NCBI GenBank assembly: GCA_021805275.1
Contig: JAJZFQ010000241.1
Location: forward strand, 1 to 21,548
DNA from: Pseudomonadota bacterium
Lineage (GTDB): Bacteria > Pseudomonadota > Gammaproteobacteria > Steroidobacterales > Steroidobacteraceae
DNA length: 21,548 bases
Direction of reading: 5' to 3'
The notes below the pieces were generated by a model. That model worked only from the letters and a program-made list of their open reading frames with translations, did no database searches and was not told the origin of the DNA. Each line of letters opens with the position of its first letter. Positions within the stretch are counted from its first letter, which is position 1. The position numbers and the translations under genes are program-made. Positions 6,313 to 14,239 of this stretch are shown piece by piece.

Positions 6313-9300
6313 TCAGAGCAGGCGTCGACCCGCGGCGCTCGCGGCTTGCAGCCGCTGCTCGCCCTGGCGGGCCTGCTGTTCCAGGGCGTTGAATGCCGCG
6401 ATCTGCGCCGGATCCGGCGCCCGGTAGTCGAGGCCAATGCTCGATTGCAGGTAGGCGAGGAAGCTGCGCAGACGCATGTTGTGCATCACGTCTCCTTCAC
6501 TCGAGCGCACGTGACGCTGTACCACGGCGTGCACCGCATCATGCAGTTCCCGCATCGCCGGGGCCGCAATCGCGGCACTGAGCTTGTGCTCGGATACGGC
6601 CTTGGCGAGCCGCCGGCGCAGCAGGATCGCCGCATTGATGTCCTGATCGAGTACACCCACGCTGCGGTGCAGCGCAAGCTGCAGTGCCAGGTGCTGTTTG
6701 AGGATTGCCGGCGTGGTGTGCAGGCGCGGATCGAGATTCACCTCGAACGACTGCCGGTACGCATGCTTCCCGTAGCGCAGTACCACGGTGTAGCGGCCGG
6801 GATTGACCAATGGTCCGCGCGCACTCGCCGAGAGGCCATCCGTGACCTCCGGGGGCTCCCAGCCGATCACATCCGTGGCGTTCGCATAGCGCAGATTCCA
6901 CTGGAAGCGGTTCAAGCCCGCCGTCACGGCGGTCATCTTCTCCAGCGCCCGATGCTTCGCCTGCGAGGGCTGCAGGTTATCGCGTACCGTGGCGGGCAGC
7001 TTGCGTACGTGCGCGGGCTTCAGATGCAGCGTGTAGTGCGCGATCGGCTGCCCGTGGGCATCGAGAAACCTCAGGCTCACCGGGGTCTGGCCGTGGTAGC
7101 CGGCTGGGAGGTGGAAGAACACGGTCGCACCGAACGGCGGGTTCTTGCCCACCGACTCGCGGTGTTCCGCGCCAACGTTCTCTCCGTAGGCATGCGTCAG
7201 CCACGCGGTCTCGGGCGCATACAGGTACGCGGCGCCGCCCGGGGGCTGCGCCGAGTGTGTCATTTGCTCGAGCAGCGGCACGTCATCGAGAATCCAGAAT
7301 GAGCGGCCGTGGGTCGCGGCGACGAGCTCGCCTTCGCGGCGGTCGAAGGCCAGATCACGCACCTGCACGTGCGGCAGGTTGACTCCGAGCGCCGTCCAGT
7401 GCGCACCGCCATCGAGGCTCGCATACACCGTGTTGCCCGTGCCGAGGACCAGGAGCCGGGCGTCCGCGGGATCCTGCTTCACTACGAACACGTACTGATC
7501 GCTCGGCAGTCCCTGGGTGAGGGTCGTCCAGTGGCGTCCGTAATCTGTCGTCTTGAAGACATACGGGCGATAGTCATCCCACATGTAACGCGACGCGGTG
7601 AGATAGGCGGTGCCCGCGGCGACGTGTGAAGGCTCGATCGAGGTGATCTCGGCCCAATGGGTGAGCTGCGGTGGGGTGACGAGCTGCCAATGCTTGCCGC
7701 CGTCGACGGTGACGTGTACCAGCCCGTCCTGCGAGCCGGCCCAGATCACCTGGGCGTTCAGCCGCGACACCGCGAGCGCCGAGATGTCCGGAAATACTTC
7801 GGCGCCGGTCTGGTCGAGGTTGATCGGCCCGCCCGGCGGTCCCTCGGTGGCCGGGTCGTTGCGCGTCAGGTCCGGGCTGATCACCTTCCAGGTACGGCCG
7901 TGATCGTGGCTGACCATCACGTACTGCGAGGCCAGGAACAGCTCGTGCGGATCGTCGGGGGAGAAGAAGATCGGATGGGTCCAGCCGAAGCGGTATTGCA
8001 TCCGCGCGGCATCGCCCCCGTCCATGTAGATCGGCGAGGGACTCACCGAGCGGCGCACCCCGGTCAGCCGGTTGTAGCTCTGCATGACGGTGTAGTAATC
8101 GCTGCCGTAGGTGACGTAACGGCTGTCGGGCTTCGGGGCGACGAACGAGCTCTCACCGAGTGCGACCGAGTGCCAGGCCGACACCGGGATCGCCCCGTCG
8201 ATCGAGGCGCTGGGTCCTTCGAAGGAGCCTTCGTCCTGCTGCGCACCGTAGACGTTGAACGGGAACGCGTCATCGAGCGCGACGTGGTAGAACTGACCCG
8301 TCGGCTGGTTGTGCTCGGTGCTCCAGGTCTTGCCGCCATCGGTCGAGACCGTGGCGCCGCCGTCATTGCCGACCAGCAGGATCTTGGGGTGGTGCGGGTT
8401 GATCCAGACCATGTGATTGTCGCCGTGTCGCATGTGCAGCAGCGAGAACGCTTTGCCGCCGTTGCGCGAGACCCAGACGCCGTCGACGTTCGGCGCATAC
8501 ATCGTATTGGGATTGCTGGGATCGACGTAGATCGCCATGTAGTAGAAGGCTCTCTGGCGCAGGCTCCAGCTGCGATTGACGCGCTTCCAGCTCGCGCCGC
8601 CGTTGGCCGAGCGGAACACTCCGCCGTGTTTCGCCTGGATGATGGCGTAGACGACATTGGGTTTGCTGGCGGCGATCGACACGCCCATACGCCCGAGCAG
8701 TCCATGCGGCATGCCCGGGTTGTGCGAGAGGTTCGTCCAGTGCGCGCCGCCGTCGGTGCTCTTGTACAGTCCGCTGCCCGGGCCGCCGTCGATCAGCGTC
8801 CAGGGCGTGCGCTGGGCCTGCCACATCGTCGCGTAGAGCACGTTCGGGTCGTGCGGATCCATCACCAAGTCGATCGCGCCGGTCTTGGCGTTGACGTAGA
8901 GCACCTTGTGCCACGTCTTGCCGCCATCGGTCGATTTGAAGATGCCGCGCTCGGCGTTCGGCTTGAAGACGTGGCCCATCGAGGCGACGTAGAGGATGTC
9001 GGGGTTGTGCGGATCGACGACGATCGCGCTGGTGGTGCGCGTGCCGGCAAGCCCGGCGTACTTCCACGTCTTGCCGCCGTCGATCGATTTGAAGAGGCCG
9101 TCGCCGGTGACCATGTCATTGCGGATGTCCGCCTCGCCGGTGCCGACGTAGATCACCTTGGGGTTCGAGGCCGCCACGGCGATCGCACCGACACTGCCGC
9201 TCGCAGATGTCCACTTGCCGTCGGTGATGTTGTGCCAACGGACCCCGTAGTCCGTGCTCTTCCAGACGCCGCCGTCGACGGCGCCCATGTAGAACAGGTT

Positions 9301-9498
9301 GCGCTTGCCGGCAACGCCCGCGACCGCCACGACGCGACCGCCGATGTCAGGTCCGATGTTCCGCCAGGTGAGCTTGCCGTTGAGAAAATTCTGCAGCGCA
9401 GCGGCGTGCGCCACGAGCGGCAGACACAACAGCGTCGCGACCGCGACGATCAGGGATTTGCCGCGGACGAGCCGCGAGTCGGCATCGACGTGAAGCAT
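6313..9498 (-). CDS. Secreted Asp-box (BNR) beta-propeller protein
   Basis: This encodes 1061 residues. The ATG at 9498 has a good ribosome binding site (AAGGTGAT). An N-terminal signal peptide (SLIVAVATLLCLPLVAHA) predicts export. Most of the chain (~40-750) is beta-propeller with at least ten Asp-box motifs of the S-x-D-x-G-x-x-W type: STDYGVRW, SIDGGKTW, STDGGKTW (twice), STDGGAHW, SANGGASW, SHDHGRTW, VDGGKHW, TTDYGRHW and SLDGGAHW. The C-terminal ~300 residues include an Ig-like, FlgD-like part (LNRFQWNLRYANATDVIGW, PGRYTVVLRYG) and a helical tail. Relatives are annotated as sortilin/Vps10-like, WD40/YVTN/BNR-like or glycosyl-hydrolase-like. I see no clear catalytic sialidase or xyloglucanase residues, so binding or peptidase-associated roles are equally possible. 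Confidence 0.85.
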   Translation of the reverse strand: MLHVDADSRLVRGKSLIVAVATLLCLPLVAHAAALQNFLNGKLTWRNIGPDIGGRVVAVAGVAGKRNLFYMGAVDGGVWKSTDYGVRWHNITDGKWTSASGSVGAIAVAASNPKVIYVGTGEADIRNDMVTGDGLFKSIDGGKTWKYAGLAGTRTTSAIVVDPHNPDILYVASMGHVFKPNAERGIFKSTDGGKTWHKVLYVNAKTGAIDLVMDPHDPNVLYATMWQAQRTPWTLIDGGPGSGLYKSTDGGAHWTNLSHNPGMPHGLLGRMGVSIAASKPNVVYAIIQAKHGGVFRSANGGASWKRVNRSWSLRQRAFYYMAIYVDPSNPNTMYAPNVDGVWVSRNGGKAFSLLHMRHGDNHMVWINPHHPKILLVGNDGGATVSTDGGKTWSTEHNQPTGQFYHVALDDAFPFNVYGAQQDEGSFEGPSASIDGAIPVSAWHSVALGESSFVAPKPDSRYVTYGSDYYTVMQSYNRLTGVRRSVSPSPIYMDGGDAARMQYRFGWTHPIFFSPDDPHELFLASQYVMVSHDHGRTWKVISPDLTRNDPATEGPPGGPINLDQTGAEVFPDISALAVSRLNAQVIWAGSQDGLVHVTVDGGKHWQLVTPPQLTHWAEITSIEPSHVAAGTAYLTASRYMWDDYRPYVFKTTDYGRHWTTLTQGLPSDQYVFVVKQDPADARLLVLGTGNTVYASLDGGAHWTALGVNLPHVQVRDLAFDRREGELVAATHGRSFWILDDVPLLEQMTHSAQPPGGAAYLYAPETAWLTHAYGENVGAEHRESVGKNPPFGATVFFHLPAGYHGQTPVSLRFLDAHGQPIAHYTLHLKPAHVRKLPATVRDNLQPSQAKHRALEKMTAVTAGLNRFQWNLRYANATDVIGWEPPEVTDGLSASARGPLVNPGRYTVVLRYGKHAYRQSFEVNLDPRLHTTPAILKQHLALQLALHRSVGVLDQDINAAILLRRRLAKAVSEHKLSAAIAAPAMRELHDAVHAVVQRHVRSSEGDVMHNMRLRSFLAYLQSSIGLDYRAPDPAQIAAFNALEQQARQGEQRLQAASAAGRRLL

Positions 9499-9788
9499 GC
9501 GCGATCACCTTTTGGGAATGGGTGTATGGAACGCGAGCGACGCGAATCGAGCCAGCTTAGCGGACTGCTCAGGGGCCCGCAATGAAGCGGCCGGGACGGG
9601 GTTGGTCGCCCGCAGCGAGAATTTTTCGGCCCCCGTTGCGGCGGGCCGCGACGATTAGAGTCCTTCCCGCGGTGAACCGATGCATCGTTCGGGACGGCGG
9701 ACGCGCAGGTGCGGCTCGGCGGCGCCTTCGGCGGTGCACATCGCCAGGCGGATCCCGGGCGTATACTCACCGACTCCAGGGTGCTCCT

Positions 9789-10654
9789 GTGTCGACCGCG
9801 AGGTCTGTGGTGAGCGCTCGGTCCGGCGTGTTCCGCGTCGTGGCTTCATGGGTTGTGCTTGCGCTACCGGCCGCAGCGGGGATGGCGCAGGCCCCGCCGT
9901 CCGCACCGCGGCCGTTCGCGGCGCCGGTGCGGCCCGGAGCCGCCGAGCGGATCGTCGTGGCCGTGCACATCGATGGCAAGGGACCGTTTCATTTTCTCGT
10001 CGACACCGGCGCGGAGAGCTCGATGCTCTCCCCAGGGCGGGTGCGCGAACGCGCGCTCGCGCTGTACCGTAGTGGCAGCGAGCGGGTACAGGGCACGACG
10101 GGTGTCGAGCGGCTGCCCTGGGTGTTGATCCGGCGTCTGCGCGTCGGGGCCATCGTCAAGCGCGATTTGCGCATGCCGGTGAGCATCAGACCGGTGATGA
10201 TCGGCCTCGATGGGATTCTCGGTATGGCCGGCTTCGGTCCGGTACGCCTGGTGGTTGATTTCCATCGCCACGTCGTGCTCATCGAGCGCTCGTGCCGGCG
10301 CATCCTCGGCAGTTTCCTGAAGATCTCCGCCCGGCGCACCACCGGCGGGTTGCTCGTCATCCCTGCGCGCGCGGCGGTCTACGGCGTGACTCGGCAGGTG
10401 GCGATCGGCGCCGTTGCGCGCCGCCGCCGATCTATCTCGGGCCGGCCGCCATCCGCAATCTGGCCGTCGTCTACAGCGATATCCCGATTTTCAAGGTGTG
10501 GCACCTGCAGCACCGGCCGGCGCTGCTGATCGGCATGAATGTGCTCGGCACCGCCCGCGCGCGGATCCTCGATGACCCCCGAGCCCGGGTGTGCCTGCTG
10601 GCGACGCCGCCCTCGTCGGTGCGCATCACCCACGAATTCTTCCCGATTCCCTGA
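9789..10654 (+). pseudogene. Retropepsin-like aspartyl protease, frameshifted
   Basis: The likely start is the GTG at 9789, followed by a signal peptide (VVASWVVLALPAAAGMAQA). The first lobe is intact: IVVAVHIDGKGPFHFLVDTGAESSML has the catalytic D72-T-G, and DGILGMAGFGPVRLVVDF is the family GI/LG region. Around 10410-10430 the homology moves to another frame, which supplies the ending GPAAIRNLAVVYSDIPIFKVW, LLIGMNVLG and RITHEFFPIP, stopping at 10654. Relatives carry a second D-T-G near ~200 in the middle of the second half. It is missing here between VIPARAAVYGV and PPPIYLG, so a small deletion accompanies the frameshift. TATACT at 9762-9767 could be its -10 box. A sequencing error could explain the frameshift but not the lost segment. 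Confidence 0.6.
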
Positions 10655-10807
10655 GCCGGGCGCCAGCGGTGTTCTGGTTCCGGTACAGCCCGCGCCCGGC
10701 CGTGCGCTCCGAGGGCGGCGCAGCGACGCGGCGGTTGTTGTGTGTCGGTCCGTGCCGCAGTATGCCGGGCACGCCCGAACCGGCCGCTGTTGTCCGAGGA
10801 GACGCCC

Positions 10808-11125
10808 GTGATCAAAGTTAGCGTGATGTATCCGAATCAGCCTGGCGCCCGCTTCGATCATGAGTACTACCGCGAGCGGCACATGCCGCTGGTGCAGCGA
10901 CTGATGGGATCGCGCTGCCGCTACTACACGGTCGACAAAGGGCTCTCCGGCGGCGGCGCCGATGCCCCGGCGGTTTATGTGGCGCTGTGCCACATCTTTT
11001 GCGATTCGGTGGAGGACTTCGAGGCCGGTTTCGGTCCGCATGCCGAGGAGATCCTCGCGGACATTGCCAACTACACCGATCTGGCGCCGGTCATCCAGAT
11101 CAGCGAGGTGGTGGTCGGTCATTGA
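10808..11125 (+). CDS. EthD-family small protein
   Basis: This encodes 105 residues from a GTG at 10808 with a GAGGAG ribosome binding site 7 bases upstream. The sequence IKVSVMYPNQPGARFDHEYYRERHMPLVQRLMG is the classic EthD beginning, and VYVALCHIFCDSVEDFEAGFGPHAEEILADIANYTDLAPVIQISEVV completes a dimeric ferredoxin-like alpha/beta barrel. Proteins of this fold either act as small cofactor-free enzymes or support oxidation pathways (EthD was named from ETBE degradation). Many copies in genomes have no known role. The downstream PrnB-like gene is 440 bases away, so a shared operon is uncertain. Confidence 0.85.
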   Translation: MIKVSVMYPNQPGARFDHEYYRERHMPLVQRLMGSRCRYYTVDKGLSGGGADAPAVYVALCHIFCDSVEDFEAGFGPHAEEILADIANYTDLAPVIQISEVVVGH

Positions 11126-11568
11126 CCGGGGCGCTGCCGACCGCTCTGCGCGCCGTCGCGATTGCCCGCGCTGCCCCGGGGTCGCGCTCTCGCTGAAGGG
11201 GAGGGCCGTGCCGGCCACGCGGAGCCGCGACGAGCCTGAGCACGATCGGAGCAAGACTACCTCATCCTGCGGTGAGCCGCGTCTCACGGCACCGGCGCGA
11301 TCTCGGTCGCGCGAGACTCTCCATCCGCAGCGAACGTCTCTGCCCGGACGGGCCTCGCTCGGATGGGTGGCGCGGCCTTGCAGGGTTCGCGTCGAGGCGC
11401 GGTGAGCCGCAGACCACGTGGTGCGCCGGTCAGTGGACTGCAGCGGCGCCGGGAAACAGATCGCTGTTCGGGGCGCCGTGCCCGGGGGAGCGGTAATCGG
11501 GACAATGTTCCGCCGCGCCGGCCGCACAATGGCCGATCTAAAGCTGCGCACCCCGGGGGCATGTGCCG
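11126..11568 (+). other. Intergenic region without a supported gene
   Basis: The 443 bases between the EthD and PrnB-like genes hold several short frames of Arg/Pro/Ser-rich sequence with no recognisable domain. I saw no RNA gene or repeat. It should contain the promoter of the PrnB-like gene, but no clear -35/-10 pair stands out. Confidence 0.4.
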
Positions 11569-12744
11569 ATGAGCATCAGGGCGGAGGCATTCGAGCACTG
11601 GATCCGCACGGCGTTCGTGGACCTGAATACCGAACTCGAGGAGCGCTATTTCGCGCAGGCCGAGCGCGGTCGGGTGGCCGGGACGGGCGAGGCGCTCAAG
11701 GCGACGCTGCGGGATGAAGGGCTCGTCTTCGTCCGGGCGCTGCTGCAGGAGGGCAACACCGGGGAGGGTTTCGAGAGTGCCTTTGCGGTCCTCGGCAATG
11801 TGGGGATGTACCTTGCCGCGCTGCGTCGCCACGAATTGACCCACCCTGCCCGCGAGGAGCGCTCCCCGTTTCCCGAGGCTTCCGCGCTCGCGCTGCACGT
11901 CGGGGCATCGCTCGGCATGGCCCCGCGCTTTGCCACCAGTCACTTGGCCACCCGCAATCGCGCCCGCGCCGGGGTACGCAAGAGCTTCACTCGGTTACGC
12001 GATGAATTTTTGTTCATCGACGAGAACACCCGCGGCATCCTCGCTCTGCAGCTCGCCGCCGATGCGCTGACGAACATCGTGCACCTCGGGGTTTCCAGTC
12101 CCGTGGCCGACGGGATGTTCGCCGCGGCGCGCCGCTGTCTCGAGGACGTGCTGGTGATCAACGAGCGGCTGATGACGCACCTTGACGTCGAGCGATTCTT
12201 TTACTCTGTGCGGCCTTACTACAAGCCCTATCGGGTCGGGCGGCAGGAGTACCGCGGCGCCAACGCCGGTGACTTCTCGGGCATCAACGAGCTCGATCTG
12301 CTGCTCGGGGTGTGCCGCGCCAACGATCCGTATTACGCGCAGTTGCTGGTGGACAAGATGCTGTTCATGCCGCCGGAGGACCAAGCGCGACTGCGCGGGT
12401 GCATGACGTACCGGAGCCTGCTCGATGAGCTGCTCGAGCTGCTGCCCGGGCACCGGCATGCCGACTGGTTCCAGGACAACGCGCGTGCGTACCTCGAGCT
12501 GTGCGACCTCTTCGCCCGTTATGCCACGCAGCATCACGACGGTCTGGTCAGGCGATTTATTACCGAGCCCGCCGCGCAGCTCGGTCCGCAGGGGCTCGCG
12601 GACCTCACCGCCAGCGGTCCGCCGCTGCCGGTGCTGCTGCGGGCACTTGAGGTGCTGCGCGATCTGCGCTGTGCGGCCGACCGGAGCGAGATCGCCACGC
12701 GCCACGGCGATCTCGAGCGGCTGCGCGTGGCGGTGCACGGATGA
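11569..12744 (+). CDS. PrnB-like protein (DUF1864)
   Basis: This encodes 391 residues from the ATG at 11569; an in-frame GTG at 11563 is possible, and the G-rich stretch at ~11554 serves either. The mostly helical chain shows signatures I associate with DUF1864/PrnB: AFEHWIRTAFVDLNTELEE near the start, ASALALHVGASLGMAPRFAT, FLFIDENTRGILALQLAADAL, FFYSVRPYYKPYRVGRQEY followed by RGANAGDFSGINELDLLLG, and LLVDKMLFMPPEDQARLRGCM. PrnB rearranges 7-chloro-tryptophan in pyrrolnitrin synthesis and belongs structurally to the heme-dependent indoleamine/tryptophan dioxygenase superfamily. No other pyrrolnitrin gene (prnA halogenase, prnC, prnD) is visible here, so the natural substrate is probably different, possibly a tryptophan-like compound. 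Confidence 0.75.
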   Translation: MSIRAEAFEHWIRTAFVDLNTELEERYFAQAERGRVAGTGEALKATLRDEGLVFVRALLQEGNTGEGFESAFAVLGNVGMYLAALRRHELTHPAREERSPFPEASALALHVGASLGMAPRFATSHLATRNRARAGVRKSFTRLRDEFLFIDENTRGILALQLAADALTNIVHLGVSSPVADGMFAAARRCLEDVLVINERLMTHLDVERFFYSVRPYYKPYRVGRQEYRGANAGDFSGINELDLLLGVCRANDPYYAQLLVDKMLFMPPEDQARLRGCMTYRSLLDELLELLPGHRHADWFQDNARAYLELCDLFARYATQHHDGLVRRFITEPAAQLGPQGLADLTASGPPLPVLLRALEVLRDLRCAADRSEIATRHGDLERLRVAVHG

Positions 12745-13039
12745 GACACGGTAACCCGTCCCGCGGGGGGCACGCCGGGCCTCGACGCGGCTGTGCACGG
12801 GGCGGCTCGATGGGCGCCCTTCCATCGCGCGACGCCGTGGTCCGGTCTGCAGAGCGGCTGCTCGAGGGCAGCGCGGCAGCAATGCCGTCCGCGCCCGCCT
12901 GACCTCCTGCCATTCGCCAGCGGACACCGAGCACGCCGGTACGGCGCTCGCACGGTATTGCCCGTGCTATTTCCCGACAGGAACGGCTTGCGCGCTGCGT
13001 CCGCCGGGCGTCGTCCCGGGCGCGCTGACCGGGGCGTCC
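12745..13039. other. Intergenic region without a supported gene
   Basis: This is GC-rich DNA between the PrnB-like stop and the mobile cassette. No frame has recognisable content on either strand, and I see no terminator with a T-run. Confidence 0.4.
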
Positions 13040-13047
13040 GTCGGCGC
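13040..13047 (+). repeat. 8-bp target-site duplication, left copy
   Basis: GTCGGCGC directly abuts the left inverted repeat. The same 8 bases abut the right inverted repeat at 14225-14232. Perfect direct repeats exactly at both element edges are the mark of transposition. Confidence 0.75.
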
Positions 13048-13070
13048 GGCAGTGTCTCAGTTTGAATTTC
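13048..13070 (+). repeat. Left terminal inverted repeat of the cassette
   Basis: It begins GGC and continues AGTGTCTCAGTTTGAATTTC (13051-13070). The reverse complement of the right end begins GGT and continues with the same 20 bases. Confidence 0.8.
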
Positions 13071-13193
13071 GATTTTCGACTCTAAGCGGACTCAAGTTGG
13101 ATTTCGCTTCGCAATCGGTTGAGCGCCACTTCCGGACCTTCGCACCGGTCCAGAATCCAGAGGCTCCTGGCAGAACTCAAAGACCTGCGGATG

Positions 13194-13385
13194 CTATTGG
13201 TCCTGAAAAATCGCCTCGATTGGTTGTCCGAACAGGCGCGCGATCTTGAAGGCGAGCGGTAGGCTGGGGTCGTACTTGCCGGTCTCGATCGCGTTGACGC
13301 TCTGGCGGGAGACTTCGAGTCGCTCGGCCAACTCGGCCTGGTTCCAGCCGCGTTCGGCGCGGAGAGCTTTGAGGCGGTTCTTCAT
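13194..13385 (-). CDS. XRE-family helix-turn-helix regulator
   Basis: This encodes 63 residues, nearly all one HTH_3 domain: MKNRLKALRAERGWNQAELA, then ERLEVSRQSVNAIETGKYDP (recognition helix SRQSVNAIE) and LPLAFKIARLFGQPIEAIF. This compact type (YozG-like) is a dimeric DNA-binding repressor usually encoded beside a small membrane protein, as here. The ATG at 13385 follows the membrane protein stop by 12 bases, so the two form one operon. Two matching palindromes upstream of the operon (13869-13886, 13901-13918) are the likely binding sites, which would make it autoregulated. Confidence 0.88.
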   Translation of the reverse strand: MKNRLKALRAERGWNQAELAERLEVSRQSVNAIETGKYDPSLPLAFKIARLFGQPIEAIFQDQ

Positions 13386-13397
13386 GGACCGGGGCCG

Positions 13398-13844
13398 CTA
13401 GCGTTTCGACGCCCACCACGCGACGCGCGCGATCAACGTGCAGAGTAACTGAGCGAAGACAAGACCGACCCATCCCAGCGCGAAGTAAATGCCCGGCGTG
13501 CCGGGACGATGGAGCAAATGGGCGAGAAACGCGCCGCCGTTCAGCAGCCAGAGCATCATGATCGGCGCGGTCAGCAAGATCGCCGCGGTCGACCCGATGA
13601 ACCAGGAGAACGTGCGCACTTTTCGCTCCCTCTCATCGAGCCGGCGCCAGGTGAATATCCAGCCGACCGCTGCCGCCCAGGCCAGGCTTGCGAACTTGGC
13701 CAGCGCCAGCCAGGGCGCCGCCGCCGGCACATGGCGACCGTAGATGGCCAGGATGATCGCGGCTGCACCGAACCATATGACGATCGCGCCGACAACGGCG
13801 ACTGCGACGGACCCGATGATCACGACCTGGCGTCGGCTGGGCAT
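13398..13844 (-). CDS. Small membrane protein paired with XRE regulator
   Basis: This encodes 148 residues from the ATG at 13844, chosen because a strong AGGAGG lies ~9 bases upstream; longer starts would run through the operators. Four membrane segments are visible (about 7-35, 43-65, 80-102 and 118-141) with a charged cytoplasmic loop WRRLDERERKVRT between the second and third. The C-terminus is basic. I do not recognise the family, though regulator/membrane-protein pairs of this sort are common in bacteria. It is the first gene of the operon inside the mobile cassette. A sensor that titrates the repressor, or a protein controlled by it, would fit, but no function can be read from the sequence. 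Confidence 0.75.
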   Translation of the reverse strand: MPSRRQVVIIGSVAVAVVGAIVIWFGAAAIILAIYGRHVPAAAPWLALAKFASLAWAAAVGWIFTWRRLDERERKVRTFSWFIGSTAAILLTAPIMMLWLLNGGAFLAHLLHRPGTPGIYFALGWVGLVFAQLLCTLIARVAWWASKR

Positions 13845-13868
13845 GGTGTGGGAACCTCCTGGTGAACA

Positions 13869-13886
13869 TGTCAAGCAAGCTTGACA
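13869..13886. promoter_or_regulatory. Operator O1 of the XRE operon
   Basis: TGTCAAG-CAAG-CTTGACA is a perfect 7-bp-arm palindrome with a 4-base centre, 24 bases before the membrane protein ATG. Size and place are typical for a dimeric XRE repressor. It contains a TTGACA-like -35 word, so binding would block transcription. Confidence 0.65.
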
Positions 13887-13900
13887 TCTCCTAGAGGCGG

Positions 13901-13918
13901 AGTCAAGTGTCCTTGTCA
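13901..13918. promoter_or_regulatory. Operator O2 of the XRE operon
   Basis: AGTCAAG-TGTC-CTTGTCA repeats the O1 design with 12 of 14 arm positions the same. The O1 and O2 centres are 32 bases apart, about three helical turns, so two dimers would sit on the same face of the DNA. The bottom strand offers TTGACT as a possible -35, but I find no good -10. Confidence 0.5.
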
Positions 13919-14201
13919 TCGGAACCGCATGCGCCGCCAATTGAGCGTCCGTGCCGTGCCACTTCTGGACCTATTGACCGGGCGCTCCGGACTGTCGCTA
14001 CTCGACCCCAAAGCAGACCGAACGTGTCGGCGCAATCCGCCGGGCGAGTTGCGTGGTCAGGCAGGAACGTACGTCAACCTGATCACGTCCTCGGCGATTG
14101 AATCGCTGGCCACAAGGCGGAACGGACCTTCCGAACACAGCTGAGAGCCGCGGCCAGACGTCGAGAGACAGGCGCGGTTGGCCCGCTTTCCGCCCACCGC
14201 A

Positions 14202-14224
14202 GAAATTCAAACTGAGACACTACC
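14202..14224 (-). repeat. Right terminal inverted repeat of the cassette
   Basis: This is the reverse complement of the left end with one mismatch in 23. It lies just upstream of the promoter candidate of the Lrp-like gene, outside its coding sequence. Confidence 0.8.
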
Positions 14225-14232
14225 GTCGGCGC
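14225..14232 (+). repeat. 8-bp target-site duplication, right copy
   Basis: GTCGGCGC is identical to 13040-13047 and starts at the first base after the right inverted repeat. Confidence 0.75.
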
Positions 14233-14239
14233 AGCAATG

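Larger units (their letters stand above)
13048..14224. mobile_element. Transposase-less mobile cassette (MIC-like)
   Basis: This is a 1177-bp unit with 23-bp terminal inverted repeats (13048-13070 and 14202-14224; 22 of 23 positions pair, inner 20 perfect) and a perfect 8-bp direct repeat outside. It contains a small membrane protein gene and an XRE regulator gene but nothing like a transposase. The remaining inner sequence (13071-13193 and 13919-14201) shows no gene. Its base composition is visibly less GC-rich than the flanks. Ends starting with GG and an 8-bp duplication are compatible with IS1595-family ends, a family known to have passenger-gene derivatives, but I cannot confirm the family. 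It would need a transposase supplied by a related element elsewhere in the genome. Confidence 0.7.

Noticed and set aside
6223..7302. A 359-codon plus-strand frame opposite the C-terminal part of the BNR gene
   Set aside because: It has no domain signature and spans the convergent hairpin; it is a shadow frame.
7657..9585. A 642-codon open frame antisense to the BNR protein gene
   Set aside because: It mirrors the Asp-box repeats and has no recognisable family or start signal; the minus-strand gene has a signal peptide and ribosome binding site.
9762..9767. TATACT as a promoter for the aspartyl protease
   Set aside because: The -10 word is good but no -35 match lies at 16-18 bases, so I do not list it as a promoter.
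10379..11551. A 390-codon minus-strand frame across the protease end, EthD gene and intergenic region
   Set aside because: The composition is low-complexity Arg-rich and it overlaps a clearly conserved EthD gene on the plus strand.
13052..13249. A 65-codon plus-strand frame starting inside the left inverted repeat
   Set aside because: It begins in the repeat itself, lacks a ribosome binding site and overlaps the XRE gene in antisense.
13194..13844. A toxin-antitoxin reading of the XRE/membrane protein pair
   Set aside because: The membrane protein has four helices and a normal loop rather than a short toxic peptide, and the XRE type matches YozG-like repressors; nothing in the sequence argues for toxicity.
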